In this document: positions 1 to 9,620 of the stretch, piece by piece
Layout of the letters: each line of letters opens with the position of its first letter
Numbering within the stretch: the stretch's first letter is position 1
Assembly: GCA_900659855.1 (NCBI GenBank)
Contig: CAACVI010000006.1
Location: 1 to 64,000 of the forward strand
Length of the DNA: 64,000 nucleotides
Direction: 5' to 3'
Origin: Candidatus Desulfarcum epimagneticum
GTDB lineage: Bacteria > Desulfobacterota > Desulfobacteria > Desulfobacterales > CR-1
Program-made: the position numbers and the translations under genes
The notes under the pieces: generated by a model
What the model was told of the DNA's origin: nothing
What the model saw: only the letters and a program-made list of their open reading frames with translations
Databases searched by the model: none

Positions 1-1623
1 ATCGTGTCCATCGCCGCCGGCAAGTATCATTCCCTGGCGGCCCATGAGAACGGGGAGGTTTACGCCTGGGGCGACAATGAGCGCGGCCAGGCCGGGGACA
101 AAACCCGAATGGCCCTGTACGCACCGACCCGAATCAAAGACGAAAAAAATGAGCGGCTGTCCGGGGTGAAAAAAGTATGGGCCGGGCACGACCACGGCAT
201 GGCCCGGACCGATGAAAAGACCCTCATCTGGGGACGAAACAATGACAATCAGCTGGGGGACAAAACCGGAAAGGACCGCCCGGTCCCCGGGCCGGTCAGG
301 GGAGGGGACGGCGGGGAGGTGACCCCCCTGGACATCGCCGTTGGAAAATCCCACGCGGTGTCGGTCCTGGAAGATTCCACGGTCTTCGCCTGGGGAAGGG
401 GCGTTGTGGGCGGGCTGGGAATGGAGACATTCGGGGCCGAGTCCGACTTTGTCCAGGTCCAGTCCTGCTTTGCGCTGAGAAAGGACGGCTCGGTCTGGGC
501 GTGGGGATATAACAAAGAGGGCCAGGTGGGCGACAACGGCGCGCCGAACCATCGTCCGGTCCCGGTCCCGGTCCACGGCGTGGACGATGTCGGGGAGCTG
601 AAGGATGTTCGGTGGATATCCGGATATTCCTCCCGTTACGCGGTTTTAAACGACGGCAGGGTCTGCGTGTGGGGGTGGAACGGAAACAATGAGACCGGGA
701 CCAACACCCGAACCACCAGCCGGCGTCACATTCCCTACCCCATTTATCTTCGAAAAGATGACCAGCATGTGTTTGAGGAGAAGGTGGCCAAAGTGAAGGC
801 CGGCCCCCTGACCTCCTACGCCATCACCGAAGACGGGGCGCTGTGGGGCTGGGGTCATATTGATGGGAAGCACGTGTTGGGCCTGGGATACAATGTGACG
901 GATTTCTACCCCAAGAAAGTCATGGAAAAAGGGGTGGCGGATGTCGCCGCCCGGGACCGGGGCGGCCTGGCCGTCAAAGACGACGGCTCCCTCTGGATTT
1001 GGGGGCATAATTCATACGGACTGCTGGGCCAGGGCCATTTCAATGCGACGACATTCGACACGCCGAAGCAAATGAACGGCCTTCCCTCCATGATCGCCGC
1101 GGCGGCGGGCGCCTATTACACTCTGGCCCTGGACGGGGAGGGTTTTGTGTGGGCCTGGGGAGACAACCGATACGGCCAGCTGGGAATCAACTCCACCGCC
1201 GACAAACAGGCGACCCCGGCCAAGGTGGCGATGGACGCCTCGGGAAATCCCCTGGAAAATGTCGTGGCCATATCCGCGACGGGAAATAACGGCATGGCCC
1301 TGACGTCCGACGGGTTTGTGTGGACATGGGGGCAAAATCAATACGGATGCCTGGGGTATGCCGCGGCCGGAAACGCCAACCAGAGGACGGCGCGCCGGGT
1401 GGAGATGTCTTCGGAGGAGTCCCGGTTTCTTTTCGGGGTCCAGGGCATCGCCTGCGGGGGCGCCGTGAGCTTCGCCCTGGGCGATGACGGAATCGTCCGG
1501 GCATGGGGGTATGGAAAAGAAGGACAGCGCGGCGACGGGACAAAGACGGAAACCAAAACCTATCCTGTGGAGACGTTGCTGCCCAAAACAAAGGACCAGG
1601 CGAATAAGGAGAATCCAACATGA
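1..1623 (+). CDS. RCC1-repeat protein, 3' part (start outside window)
   Basis: The frame is open from base 1 and ends at the TGA at 1621-1623, so this is the C-terminal part of a protein that starts upstream. About ten RCC1 repeats can be counted, each of the type HSLAAHENGEVYAWGDN followed by GQ-x-GD. They align with repeats 5 to 14 of the three complete paralogues downstream, so the LamG and FN3 domains and the first four repeats are presumably missing. RCC1 repeats fold as beta-propeller blades used for protein or ligand binding; no enzyme motif is visible. Its stop overlaps the next start (ATGA at 1620-1623), which points to translational coupling. Repeats 7-11 differ most from the paralogues. 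The family call is firm; the function is unknown. Confidence 0.9.
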   Translation: MVSIAAGKYHSLAAHENGEVYAWGDNERGQAGDKTRMALYAPTRIKDEKNERLSGVKKVWAGHDHGMARTDEKTLIWGRNNDNQLGDKTGKDRPVPGPVRGGDGGEVTPLDIAVGKSHAVSVLEDSTVFAWGRGVVGGLGMETFGAESDFVQVQSCFALRKDGSVWAWGYNKEGQVGDNGAPNHRPVPVPVHGVDDVGELKDVRWISGYSSRYAVLNDGRVCVWGWNGNNETGTNTRTTSRRHIPYPIYLRKDDQHVFEEKVAKVKAGPLTSYAITEDGALWGWGHIDGKHVLGLGYNVTDFYPKKVMEKGVADVAARDRGGLAVKDDGSLWIWGHNSYGLLGQGHFNATTFDTPKQMNGLPSMIAAAAGAYYTLALDGEGFVWAWGDNRYGQLGINSTADKQATPAKVAMDASGNPLENVVAISATGNNGMALTSDGFVWTWGQNQYGCLGYAAAGNANQRTARRVEMSSEESRFLFGVQGIACGGAVSFALGDDGIVRAWGYGKEGQRGDGTKTETKTYPVETLLPKTKDQANKENPT

Positions 1624-4600
1624 TACGCGCGCTTAAATTCAACGGGACGGACACGCATATCTCCCTGGGAGATTCCGCATCCGTCTCTGAAATGATTCCC
1701 GAAGCCTTTTGCATTGAAGCCTGGGTCCGGCGGGACATCCCCCAGGAATGGACGGCGTTCGCCGGGATACTGGAAGACGACGGCGTCCGCGAGAAGGGAT
1801 GGACGCTGGGGCTGGCCGGGGGCCGTCCGGCCTTTGGTCTGGCCACGAAGACGGGCCGGAAACTGGTCTGGGCAAAGGGAGAAAAAGAAGACTGGGGCGG
1901 AAAATGGCGCCATATGGCCGGGGTCTATGACGGCAAAGAAATGGCGCTGTATGTGGACGGCGATCTTAAAGCCCGGGCGAAAAATTCCGGCGCCGTTTTG
2001 TATCCCGAAAAGGGGGAGTTCGTCATCGGCGCGTTTAAGGACGCCACCGAGTTTTACCCGTTTGCGGGCAATATCGCCGAGGTCCGGCTGTGGAAAACGG
2101 CCCTCTCTCGGGACGCCCTGGCCGTGAAAAAAGATATTCACCTGGACCCCGGGGAGCATCCGGACCTGGCCGGCTGCTGGCCCCTCATCGACGGGGCCGG
2201 GCGCGTGATCCAAAACCGGGTGGAGTCCGGGCAAAACGGGCGCGTGAATGGCGGCGCCCAGTGGGAGGACCGGGGGGGCTTAAGCCTTTCCGGGCGCCTT
2301 CCCGTTCCCGCGCCGCCCTCGAATCTCACGGCCGAAGACATTCGGGACGACCGGTTCACGGCGAAGTGGGAGAATGTGTCCGGCGCGAGGGCCTACCTTC
2401 TGGATGTGGCGGCCGACGCCGAATTCAAAACGCCTGTCCAGGGGTTTTCGGGTCTTGAAACCGCCGAAACCTCTGTGGCGGTGACCGGCCTGGAAGGCGG
2501 GAAAACGTATTTCTGGCGCGTGGCCTGCAAAACCCTGGAGGACACGGGGAAACCCGGCGGGGTAAAGGAGACCCGAACCCGGGTTTTCGCCATCCCGGAC
2601 GCCAACTGGGCCGTCTCCTTTCCCGAAGACGAGACCCGCTCCACGTTCATCGATTTCGGGAAAATCGAGGACGTTAAAGCCGCCCTTCCCAAAGAGGCGC
2701 TCACGATTGAGGCGTGGGTCAGGCCCGATGACTGGGGCGACGCCGGGATTTTCGGCGTCATCGGAAAAGACGGGGAGGAAAAAAAAGGATGGCTTTTGGG
2801 AATTAAAAACAAAAAATTCTTTTTTTCGGTGTCGGGCAAGGACACGGACGGCGCCGGGGATTCCGGCGTTTTGACCGAGCTGGTCTCCAAAAAGGGTTTT
2901 GCAAGCAAAAAATGGCTCCACGCGGCCGGGGTGTGCAGTGGAAAGGAGATGGAGCTGTATATCAACGGCGAGCGGATCTGCGGAACCAAAAAATCGTCCG
3001 GGGACATCCATTACCCGGCCGATGAAAAGGGGAATTTTTTCGCCGGACGCGCGATGGACAAGGATGGAAAACCTTCAAGTTTCAAAGGCATGATGAGCGA
3101 AATCCGTCTTTGGAACGAAGCGCTTTCCCAAGGGGACATTCAAAAACGGATGGAATACCGGGTTAAAGACCCCGGGAAAGAAAAAAATCTCCTGGGCTGG
3201 TGGCCCCTTTCCAGTGGATCGGGAAGCGACATTTCCGATATCAAAGGAAATCTTCATGGGCGCTTAAGCGGCCGGGCCGAGTGGGCAGACGCCGGGGACC
3301 TTTGTTTGTTCTGGCCGCTTGAGGACGCCGTCCAGGTGGCCGCGGGACTTCGGCACACCCTGGCCTTGAAAAAAGACGGCGCCGTGTGGGCCTGGGGCGC
3401 CGGCAGCCGGGGGCAGCTCGGGGACGGGTCTTATCAAGCCCGCTATTCCCCGGTCATGGTCAAAGATTCCCAGGGAAAAAAACACCTGACCGGGATCAAA
3501 GAGATCGCGGCCGGGCATTTTCACTCCCTGGCCCTGGACAAGGACGGCCGGGTCTGGGCCTGGGGAGACCATTCCCTTCTCCAGCTTGGAAACGAGGAGC
3601 TGAAGGAGTCCTCCAGCCCCCTGCCGGTCCGGGTGGCGCTCACCGGCGTGAAATCCCTGTCGGCGCTTTCCGATTTCAGCCTGGCTTTGAAAAACGACGG
3701 CACGGTCTGGGCCTGGGGCTCCAATGACAAAAGCGGGCTCGGAAGCGACCCGGCGTCGGCGGGCGAAAAAAGCGCGGCGCCGCTCCAGGTCAAGGCGGAC
3801 AACAGCTACTCCCACCTGGAGGAGATCGTTCAAATCGCGGCGGGCAAATATCACGGTCTGGCGCTGGACAAAAACGGCCGGGTCTGGGCCTGGGGAGACA
3901 ACGGAAAAAACCAGACCGGGGGCCCGTCCACCCACCAGGCGTTTGTGGTCAAAGACGTGGACGGCCGGCCGCTTTCCGGGATCGTGTCCATCGCCGCCGG
4001 AAAATACCATTCCCTGGCGGCCCATGAAAATGGAGAGGCGTATGCCTGGGGCGACAACGCGCATGGCCAGGCCGGGGACCCGGATAAGATGGCCCTTTAC
4101 GCCCCGACACGGCTTAAAGACGAAAAGGGCGTCCGGCTGTCCGGGGTGAAAAAAGTTTTCGCCGGTTATGACCACAGCATGGCCGAAACCGGCGACAAAA
4201 CCCTCATATGGGGAAGAAACGAGCACGACCAGCTCGGGGACAAAACCGGGAAGGACCGGGGTGTTCCGGCGCCGGCGAAGGGCCGGGACGGAAAGGATGC
4301 CAAAGCCCTGGACATCGCCGGCGGCAAGTCCCACACCGTTTCGCTCATGCCCGATTCCACGGTTTTCGCCTGGGGAGGAAACAGCCTCGGGCAGCTGGGA
4401 AACGGGGAAGTGGACGCGCGCGGCGTCATGGAGGTCGGCGTGGGATGCGAGTCCATTTTCGGCGCAAAAAGGGACGGGTCCCTGTGGGCATGGGGACGAA
4501 ATACCCACAACAGCCTGGGGATCAATTCCACAAAGGATCAGACGTTCCCGGTTCAGGTCCCGGGAATCGGCGGCGAGGGAACGCTTAAGGGTGTCAAAGC

Positions 4601-5573
4601 CGTGGACGGGATGAAAGGATGGGACAGCAACACGCATGCGTTCGGCCTGGCCCTTCTGAAGACCGGCCGGGTGTGCGCGTGGGGGGGAAACAATTACGGG
4701 CAGCTGGGTGTCGGAAACACGACCCGCCAAAATCACCCCGTGTATGTCATGAAGGATGAAAACAATGTGTTTGAACAGAACGCGATCAAAGCGGCGGCGG
4801 GCGAGCTGCATGGCGCCGCCTTGACCGAAGACGGCCTCGTTTACTCATGGGGGTACAACCACCACGGCGAGCTGGGGATTGGAGACAACAAGCAGGGCTA
4901 TTATTATCCCCAAAAAGTGGACATTGACAAAGCGACGGATATCACGGCCTGCCAGCATAATATTTTCATCATAAAGGAAGACGGGACATTGTGGGGAACC
5001 GGGTATAACTTAAACGGCGAGCTGGGCCAGGGGGACACCCGGCATCGGAACACATTCATCCAGGTTCCCGGTCTTGAGCGCATTGTGGCCATTGCGGGCG
5101 GGGGCCACCACATCATGGCCCTGGACGCCCATGGCCGTGTGTGGGCCTGGGGAGACAATCACAGGTCACAGCTGGGAAACAACACAACGACCGATCAGAA
5201 ATCCCCGGTCCGGGTGGTCTCTCCCGCGGGAAGCGTCGGGGATTTTCTGGAAGACATCGTCGCCATTTCGGCGGGGAACTGGCACAGCATGGCGGTGAAA
5301 GAGGACGGGACCGTGTGGTGCTGGGGGGAAAACAATAACGGCCGGCTGGGGTACGCCGTGAGCGGGGACGTGAACCAGAAGCGTCCCGGGCAGGTCCGGT
5401 ATGGCGACGAGTCCGCTTTTCTCCTGGGAATCCGAAGGGCTTTCGCCGGATATCACACTTCCTTCGCCCTGGATGAGGACGGGACGCTGTGGTCCTGGGG
5501 CGCGGGGAACAACGGCGAGCGCGGGGACGGCGAAACCCATGAGCAGACCTACCCGGTGAAGGTATTGCTGTAA
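1620..5573 (+). CDS. LamG-FN3-LamG-RCC1(x14) giant protein, paralogue 2
   Basis: First complete member of the array, 1317 residues. Residues about 5-190 form a concanavalin-A-like LamG domain (CIEAWVRRD, then WRHMAGVYDGKEMALYVDG). About 235-325 is a fibronectin III domain (GGKTYFWRVAC), about 335-545 a second LamG domain, and about 575-1310 hold fourteen RCC1 repeats such as HTLALKKDGAVWAWG. Fourteen fits two seven-bladed propellers. The start is the ATG in the ATGA overlap with the preceding gene, with AAGGAG at 1606-1611. The LamG fold begins at residue 1, so there is no signal peptide and the protein is probably made to stay in, or be assembled in, the cytoplasm. LamG domains commonly bind glycans or proteins. 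The nearby eCIS genes suggest a fibre, coat or cargo role, which is inference. Confidence 0.92.
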   Translation: MIRALKFNGTDTHISLGDSASVSEMIPEAFCIEAWVRRDIPQEWTAFAGILEDDGVREKGWTLGLAGGRPAFGLATKTGRKLVWAKGEKEDWGGKWRHMAGVYDGKEMALYVDGDLKARAKNSGAVLYPEKGEFVIGAFKDATEFYPFAGNIAEVRLWKTALSRDALAVKKDIHLDPGEHPDLAGCWPLIDGAGRVIQNRVESGQNGRVNGGAQWEDRGGLSLSGRLPVPAPPSNLTAEDIRDDRFTAKWENVSGARAYLLDVAADAEFKTPVQGFSGLETAETSVAVTGLEGGKTYFWRVACKTLEDTGKPGGVKETRTRVFAIPDANWAVSFPEDETRSTFIDFGKIEDVKAALPKEALTIEAWVRPDDWGDAGIFGVIGKDGEEKKGWLLGIKNKKFFFSVSGKDTDGAGDSGVLTELVSKKGFASKKWLHAAGVCSGKEMELYINGERICGTKKSSGDIHYPADEKGNFFAGRAMDKDGKPSSFKGMMSEIRLWNEALSQGDIQKRMEYRVKDPGKEKNLLGWWPLSSGSGSDISDIKGNLHGRLSGRAEWADAGDLCLFWPLEDAVQVAAGLRHTLALKKDGAVWAWGAGSRGQLGDGSYQARYSPVMVKDSQGKKHLTGIKEIAAGHFHSLALDKDGRVWAWGDHSLLQLGNEELKESSSPLPVRVALTGVKSLSALSDFSLALKNDGTVWAWGSNDKSGLGSDPASAGEKSAAPLQVKADNSYSHLEEIVQIAAGKYHGLALDKNGRVWAWGDNGKNQTGGPSTHQAFVVKDVDGRPLSGIVSIAAGKYHSLAAHENGEAYAWGDNAHGQAGDPDKMALYAPTRLKDEKGVRLSGVKKVFAGYDHSMAETGDKTLIWGRNEHDQLGDKTGKDRGVPAPAKGRDGKDAKALDIAGGKSHTVSLMPDSTVFAWGGNSLGQLGNGEVDARGVMEVGVGCESIFGAKRDGSLWAWGRNTHNSLGINSTKDQTFPVQVPGIGGEGTLKGVKAVDGMKGWDSNTHAFGLALLKTGRVCAWGGNNYGQLGVGNTTRQNHPVYVMKDENNVFEQNAIKAAAGELHGAALTEDGLVYSWGYNHHGELGIGDNKQGYYYPQKVDIDKATDITACQHNIFIIKEDGTLWGTGYNLNGELGQGDTRHRNTFIQVPGLERIVAIAGGGHHIMALDAHGRVWAWGDNHRSQLGNNTTTDQKSPVRVVSPAGSVGDFLEDIVAISAGNWHSMAVKEDGTVWCWGENNNGRLGYAVSGDVNQKRPGQVRYGDESAFLLGIRRAFAGYHTSFALDEDGTLWSWGAGNNGERGDGETHEQTYPVKVLL

Positions 5574-5608
5574 AAGCCAAACGACAAGCCAAACAAGGAG
5601 AATTGAAA

Positions 5609-8600
5609 ATGATACGCACTTTGAAATTCAACGGCGTGGACAACTATATCGCCCTGGGAGATTCCGCCGACGTGAAAAAGCGGGCGGCCGGCTCGCTCAC
5701 CATCGAGGCGTGGATCCGGACCGATCCGGACGTCCGCCAGGAATGGACGGCATTCGCCGGGGCGTTGGAGGACTCCGGCTCAAACGAGAGGGGATGGGCC
5801 CTGGGAATCGCCTACGGAAGGCTCGCCTTCGGCCTGGCCGCCGAGTCGGGCAGGGGCCTGGTCTGGGCCCGGGCCGACAAAGATTATCTGGACGGAGAGT
5901 GGCGCCACGTGGCCGGGGTCTATGACGGAGAAACCATGAGGCTTTATGTGGACGCGGAGCTTGCGGCCGAGGCGAAAAACTCCGGCGCGGTTCTCTATCC
6001 CGACGGAGGGGAATTCGTCATCGGGGCCTTTAAGGACTCCAGCGAGTTTTACCCGTTTAACGGAAATATCGCCGAGGTCCGGCTGTGGAGCGGCGCCAAA
6101 TCGAGAGACGCCATTTTGGTGAACCGGAAATACCACCTGGACCCCGCCGATTATTCGGATCTGGTCGGGTACTGGCCGCTGATCGACGGGGTGGGAAATG
6201 TGGCCTGGAACTGGCTGAAATCCGGGAAAAACGGCGACATCAAGGGTCAGGCCGCCTGGGAGGACCGGGGGGGGCTGACGATCAAAGGCCATTTCCCGGT
6301 TCCCTCCCCGCCGGTTCATCTGGAATCCAAAGACATCCGGGACGACCGCTTCACCGCCGACTGGGAGGGCGTGTCCGGGGCCGAGGACTACATCCTGGAC
6401 GTGGCCCTGGACGATGATTTTGAAAACCGCCTGAAAGATTACGACGCTTTGAAGACCCGGGAAACCAGGGTCCGGGTGAAGGGGCTGGAAAGCGGCAAAA
6501 CTTACTTCTGGCGGGTGTCGTGCCGAACCTCGGACGACACGGGCAAGCCCAGCGGGGTCCAGAGGGCCGCCACACGGGCCTTCAGCATCCCGGACGCCAA
6601 CCGGGCGCTGTCCTTTCCTGAGGACGAGGCGAATTCCAGCTTCATCGACCTGGGAAAAATCGAGGACGTGAAAGACGCCCTTCCCGCCGACGCCTTCACC
6701 GCGGAGGCGTGGGTCCGGCCCGATGATTTCAGCGACTCCGGCATTTTCGGCGTGATCGGAAAGGACGGGGACGAAAAAAAGGGCTGGCTTTTGGGGATCA
6801 AAGACAAAAAGTTCTTTTTTTCGGTGTCGGGCAAGGACACGGACGGCGCCGGCGAGTCCGGCGTCTGGACCGAGCTGGTCTCCAAAAAGGACTTCATGGC
6901 CCAAACCTGGCGCCATGTGGCCGGGGTGTACAGCGGAAAGGAAATGGAGCTGTACGTGGACGGCGAGCGGATCCGCGGGACCGGCAAGGCGGCCGGGGCG
7001 ATTTTTTACCCGGCGGACCAGAAGGGGGATTTCAGGATCGGGACGGGGGCTTTTTCCGACGGAAAATCCAAAAGCTTTAAGGGCATGATGGCCGAAATCC
7101 GTCTCTGGAGCCGGGCCCTTTCCGGGGCCGACATTCGGGAGGGAATGGAACACCGCGTTTATGATCCTGAAAAACAGGAGAGCCTGGCCGGGTGCTGGCC
7201 CCTTTGCAAGGGATCGGGAACCGCAGCCGCGGACATCACGGGAAAGACGCCCGGGGAATTGAGCGGCCGGGCCGCGTGGGCCGACGCCGGGGATTTATGC
7301 CTGTTCTGGCCCCTTGGGGACACGGTCCAGACGGCGGCCGGACTTCGGCACACGCTGGCGCTGAAAAGCGACGGCACGGTCTGGGCCTGGGGCGCCAACA
7401 GCCGGGGCCAGCTAGGGGACGGAAGCCGAAAACCCCGGTATTCCCCGGTCATGGTGAAAGACGCCAAAGGCGAAAAATACTTAACCGGGATCAAAGAGAT
7501 CGCGGCCGGGCATTTTCACTCGGCGGCTGTGGATGAAAACGGCCGGGTCTGGACCTGGGGCGATCATTCCCTTTGCCAGCTGGGAAACCAGGAGTTCAAA
7601 GAAACCTCCAGCAGACTTCCGGTCCGGGCGGGCCTTGTGGGCGTGAAATCCGTGTCGGCGCTGGGCGATTTCACCCTGGCCCTTAAAAACGAGGGCACGG
7701 TCTGGGGCTGGGGCGTCAATGATCAGAACCAGCTGGGGAACGACAAGACGTCTGCGGGCGAAAAAAGCGCGGCGCCGCTCCAGGTCAAAGCGGACAACGA
7801 CTACTCCCATCTGGAGGAGATCGTTCAGGTCTCGGCGGGCAAACATCACGGCCTGGCGCTGGATCAAAACGGCCGGATATGGACCTGGGGCGACAACGGT
7901 AAAAAACAGCTCACCGCTCCATCCACGTTCCAGGCTTTTATAGTGAAAGACCAGGACGGGGCCCCTCTTGCCGGCATTCAATCCATCGCCGCCGGCATGT
8001 GGCACAGCCTGGCCGTGGACGAAAGCGGACAGGCGCTGGCCTGGGGCGACAACGCCCATGGCCAGGCCGGGCGCGGGGACGAGACGGCCGTGGAGGTCCC
8101 GAAGCGGGTCAAGGACGAAAACGGGGACTGGTTGTCCGGGGTTCGGTCCGTGTCCGCCGGTTATGATCACAGCATGGCCTGGACCGATCAGAAAACCCTT
8201 GCCTGGGGAAGAAACGACCACAACCAGCTCGGGGACGGGACCGGGAAAGACCGGCCCTTTCCCCTTCCCGTGAAAGACCGGGACGGAAAAGAGGCGAAAA
8301 CCCTTTTCATCGCCGGCGGCAAATCCCACACCGCCGCCGTCATGCCCGACGGAGGCGTTTTCGCCTGGGGGAAAAACGCCGCCGGGCAGCTGGGAAACGG
8401 CGAAATCGACGCGCCCCATATCATCAGCCTGGGTCTGGGCCATTCCACCACTTATGTGGTGAAAAAAGACGGCGTGGTCTGGGGGGCCGGGTGGAACGCC
8501 CATAACTTCCTGGGGGACAACTCCGGAAAGAATGGGTATGTCCCGGTCCGGATATTGGGAGTGGACGGCGTGGGTGAGCTGGAAAACGTCAAATTCGTGG

Positions 8601-9580
8601 ACGGCTCCATCGGAACCGACACCCGGGGATTCGCCTTTGCGATCCTTGAAAGCGGCCGGGTCTGCGCCTGGGGCGCCAACGGGTATGGCCAGCTGGGGAC
8701 CGGGGACAAAACCAGCCGCCATTTTCCCGTGTGGCTCATGAAGGACAAGGAGAATGTCTTTGAAGAAAATGTCATTAAAGTCGCGGGCGGGGAGTTTCAC
8801 TCGGCCCTTTTGACCGAGGACGGCGCAGTTTACACATGGGGCCACAATAACCACGGCCAGCTGGGGCTGGGGAACAAGACCGAGTCCCTTTATCCGAAGA
8901 AGGTGGAAATAGAGGGAGCCGTGGATATCATCACCTGTGAATACAATACCTTTGTTCTAAAGGAGGACGGCTCTCTTTGGGGATGCGGGTATAACGGGGA
9001 AGGGAACCTTGGACAAAATGATCGGACACACAGAAGCGCAATGACCCGGGTCCCCGATCTTGACAATATCGTGTCCCTGGCGGGGGGGGCTCACCATATC
9101 CTGGCCCTGGACGCCCGGGGCGATCTGTGGGCCTGGGGATATAACCATGTGGGGCAGGTGGGGAACAACTCCACCGCCAGGCAGTTGTCCCCGGTCCGGG
9201 TGGTGGCGCCCAAGGGAAGCCCGGACACATATCTGGAGAACATCATCGCCGTCTCGGCCGGGATGAACCACAGCCTGGCCGTGAAAGAGGACGGTACCGT
9301 GTGGGCCTGGGGGGAAAACTATCACGGCCGCCTGGGATACGCCATCACCGGGGACGTCAACCAGCAGCTTCCCGGCCAGGTGGAGTATTCGGGCGGGTCC
9401 GGGTTTCTCCTGGGCATGCGCGCCGTCTTCGGCGGGACCCGGTATTCCCTGGCCCTGGACGAGGACGGGATCCTGTGGGCCTGGGGCCGGAACATGCACG
9501 GGCAGTGCGTGGACGGGAAAGGGGACGGCAAGACTGAAACCCGGAACGATTACCCGGTCAAGACTTTGGTAAATGAATGA
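5609..9580 (+). CDS. LamG-FN3-LamG-RCC1(x14) giant protein, paralogue 3
   Basis: Same domain order as its neighbours. A TTG at 5603 is in frame, but I chose the ATG at 5609 because it gives MIRTLKFNGVD, matching the starts of both other complete paralogues, and AAGGAG lies 8 bases upstream at 5595-5600. No signal peptide is present. This copy differs most from paralogues 2 and 4 in the middle of the RCC1 region: around residues 960-1010 the shared INSTKDQ and KAVDGMKGWDS segments are replaced by DNSGKNG and KFVDGSIG. The last repeats and the LamG domains stay close. It lies 35 bases after the previous stop and 40 bases before the next start, so the array probably forms one operon. The binding partner is unknown. 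Confidence 0.92.
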   Translation: MIRTLKFNGVDNYIALGDSADVKKRAAGSLTIEAWIRTDPDVRQEWTAFAGALEDSGSNERGWALGIAYGRLAFGLAAESGRGLVWARADKDYLDGEWRHVAGVYDGETMRLYVDAELAAEAKNSGAVLYPDGGEFVIGAFKDSSEFYPFNGNIAEVRLWSGAKSRDAILVNRKYHLDPADYSDLVGYWPLIDGVGNVAWNWLKSGKNGDIKGQAAWEDRGGLTIKGHFPVPSPPVHLESKDIRDDRFTADWEGVSGAEDYILDVALDDDFENRLKDYDALKTRETRVRVKGLESGKTYFWRVSCRTSDDTGKPSGVQRAATRAFSIPDANRALSFPEDEANSSFIDLGKIEDVKDALPADAFTAEAWVRPDDFSDSGIFGVIGKDGDEKKGWLLGIKDKKFFFSVSGKDTDGAGESGVWTELVSKKDFMAQTWRHVAGVYSGKEMELYVDGERIRGTGKAAGAIFYPADQKGDFRIGTGAFSDGKSKSFKGMMAEIRLWSRALSGADIREGMEHRVYDPEKQESLAGCWPLCKGSGTAAADITGKTPGELSGRAAWADAGDLCLFWPLGDTVQTAAGLRHTLALKSDGTVWAWGANSRGQLGDGSRKPRYSPVMVKDAKGEKYLTGIKEIAAGHFHSAAVDENGRVWTWGDHSLCQLGNQEFKETSSRLPVRAGLVGVKSVSALGDFTLALKNEGTVWGWGVNDQNQLGNDKTSAGEKSAAPLQVKADNDYSHLEEIVQVSAGKHHGLALDQNGRIWTWGDNGKKQLTAPSTFQAFIVKDQDGAPLAGIQSIAAGMWHSLAVDESGQALAWGDNAHGQAGRGDETAVEVPKRVKDENGDWLSGVRSVSAGYDHSMAWTDQKTLAWGRNDHNQLGDGTGKDRPFPLPVKDRDGKEAKTLFIAGGKSHTAAVMPDGGVFAWGKNAAGQLGNGEIDAPHIISLGLGHSTTYVVKKDGVVWGAGWNAHNFLGDNSGKNGYVPVRILGVDGVGELENVKFVDGSIGTDTRGFAFAILESGRVCAWGANGYGQLGTGDKTSRHFPVWLMKDKENVFEENVIKVAGGEFHSALLTEDGAVYTWGHNNHGQLGLGNKTESLYPKKVEIEGAVDIITCEYNTFVLKEDGSLWGCGYNGEGNLGQNDRTHRSAMTRVPDLDNIVSLAGGAHHILALDARGDLWAWGYNHVGQVGNNSTARQLSPVRVVAPKGSPDTYLENIIAVSAGMNHSLAVKEDGTVWAWGENYHGRLGYAITGDVNQQLPGQVEYSGGSGFLLGMRAVFGGTRYSLALDEDGILWAWGRNMHGQCVDGKGDGKTETRNDYPVKTLVNE

Positions 9581-9620
9581 TTTAAACATCTTACGATTTC
9601 ATGATTTTGGAGAATGAAAA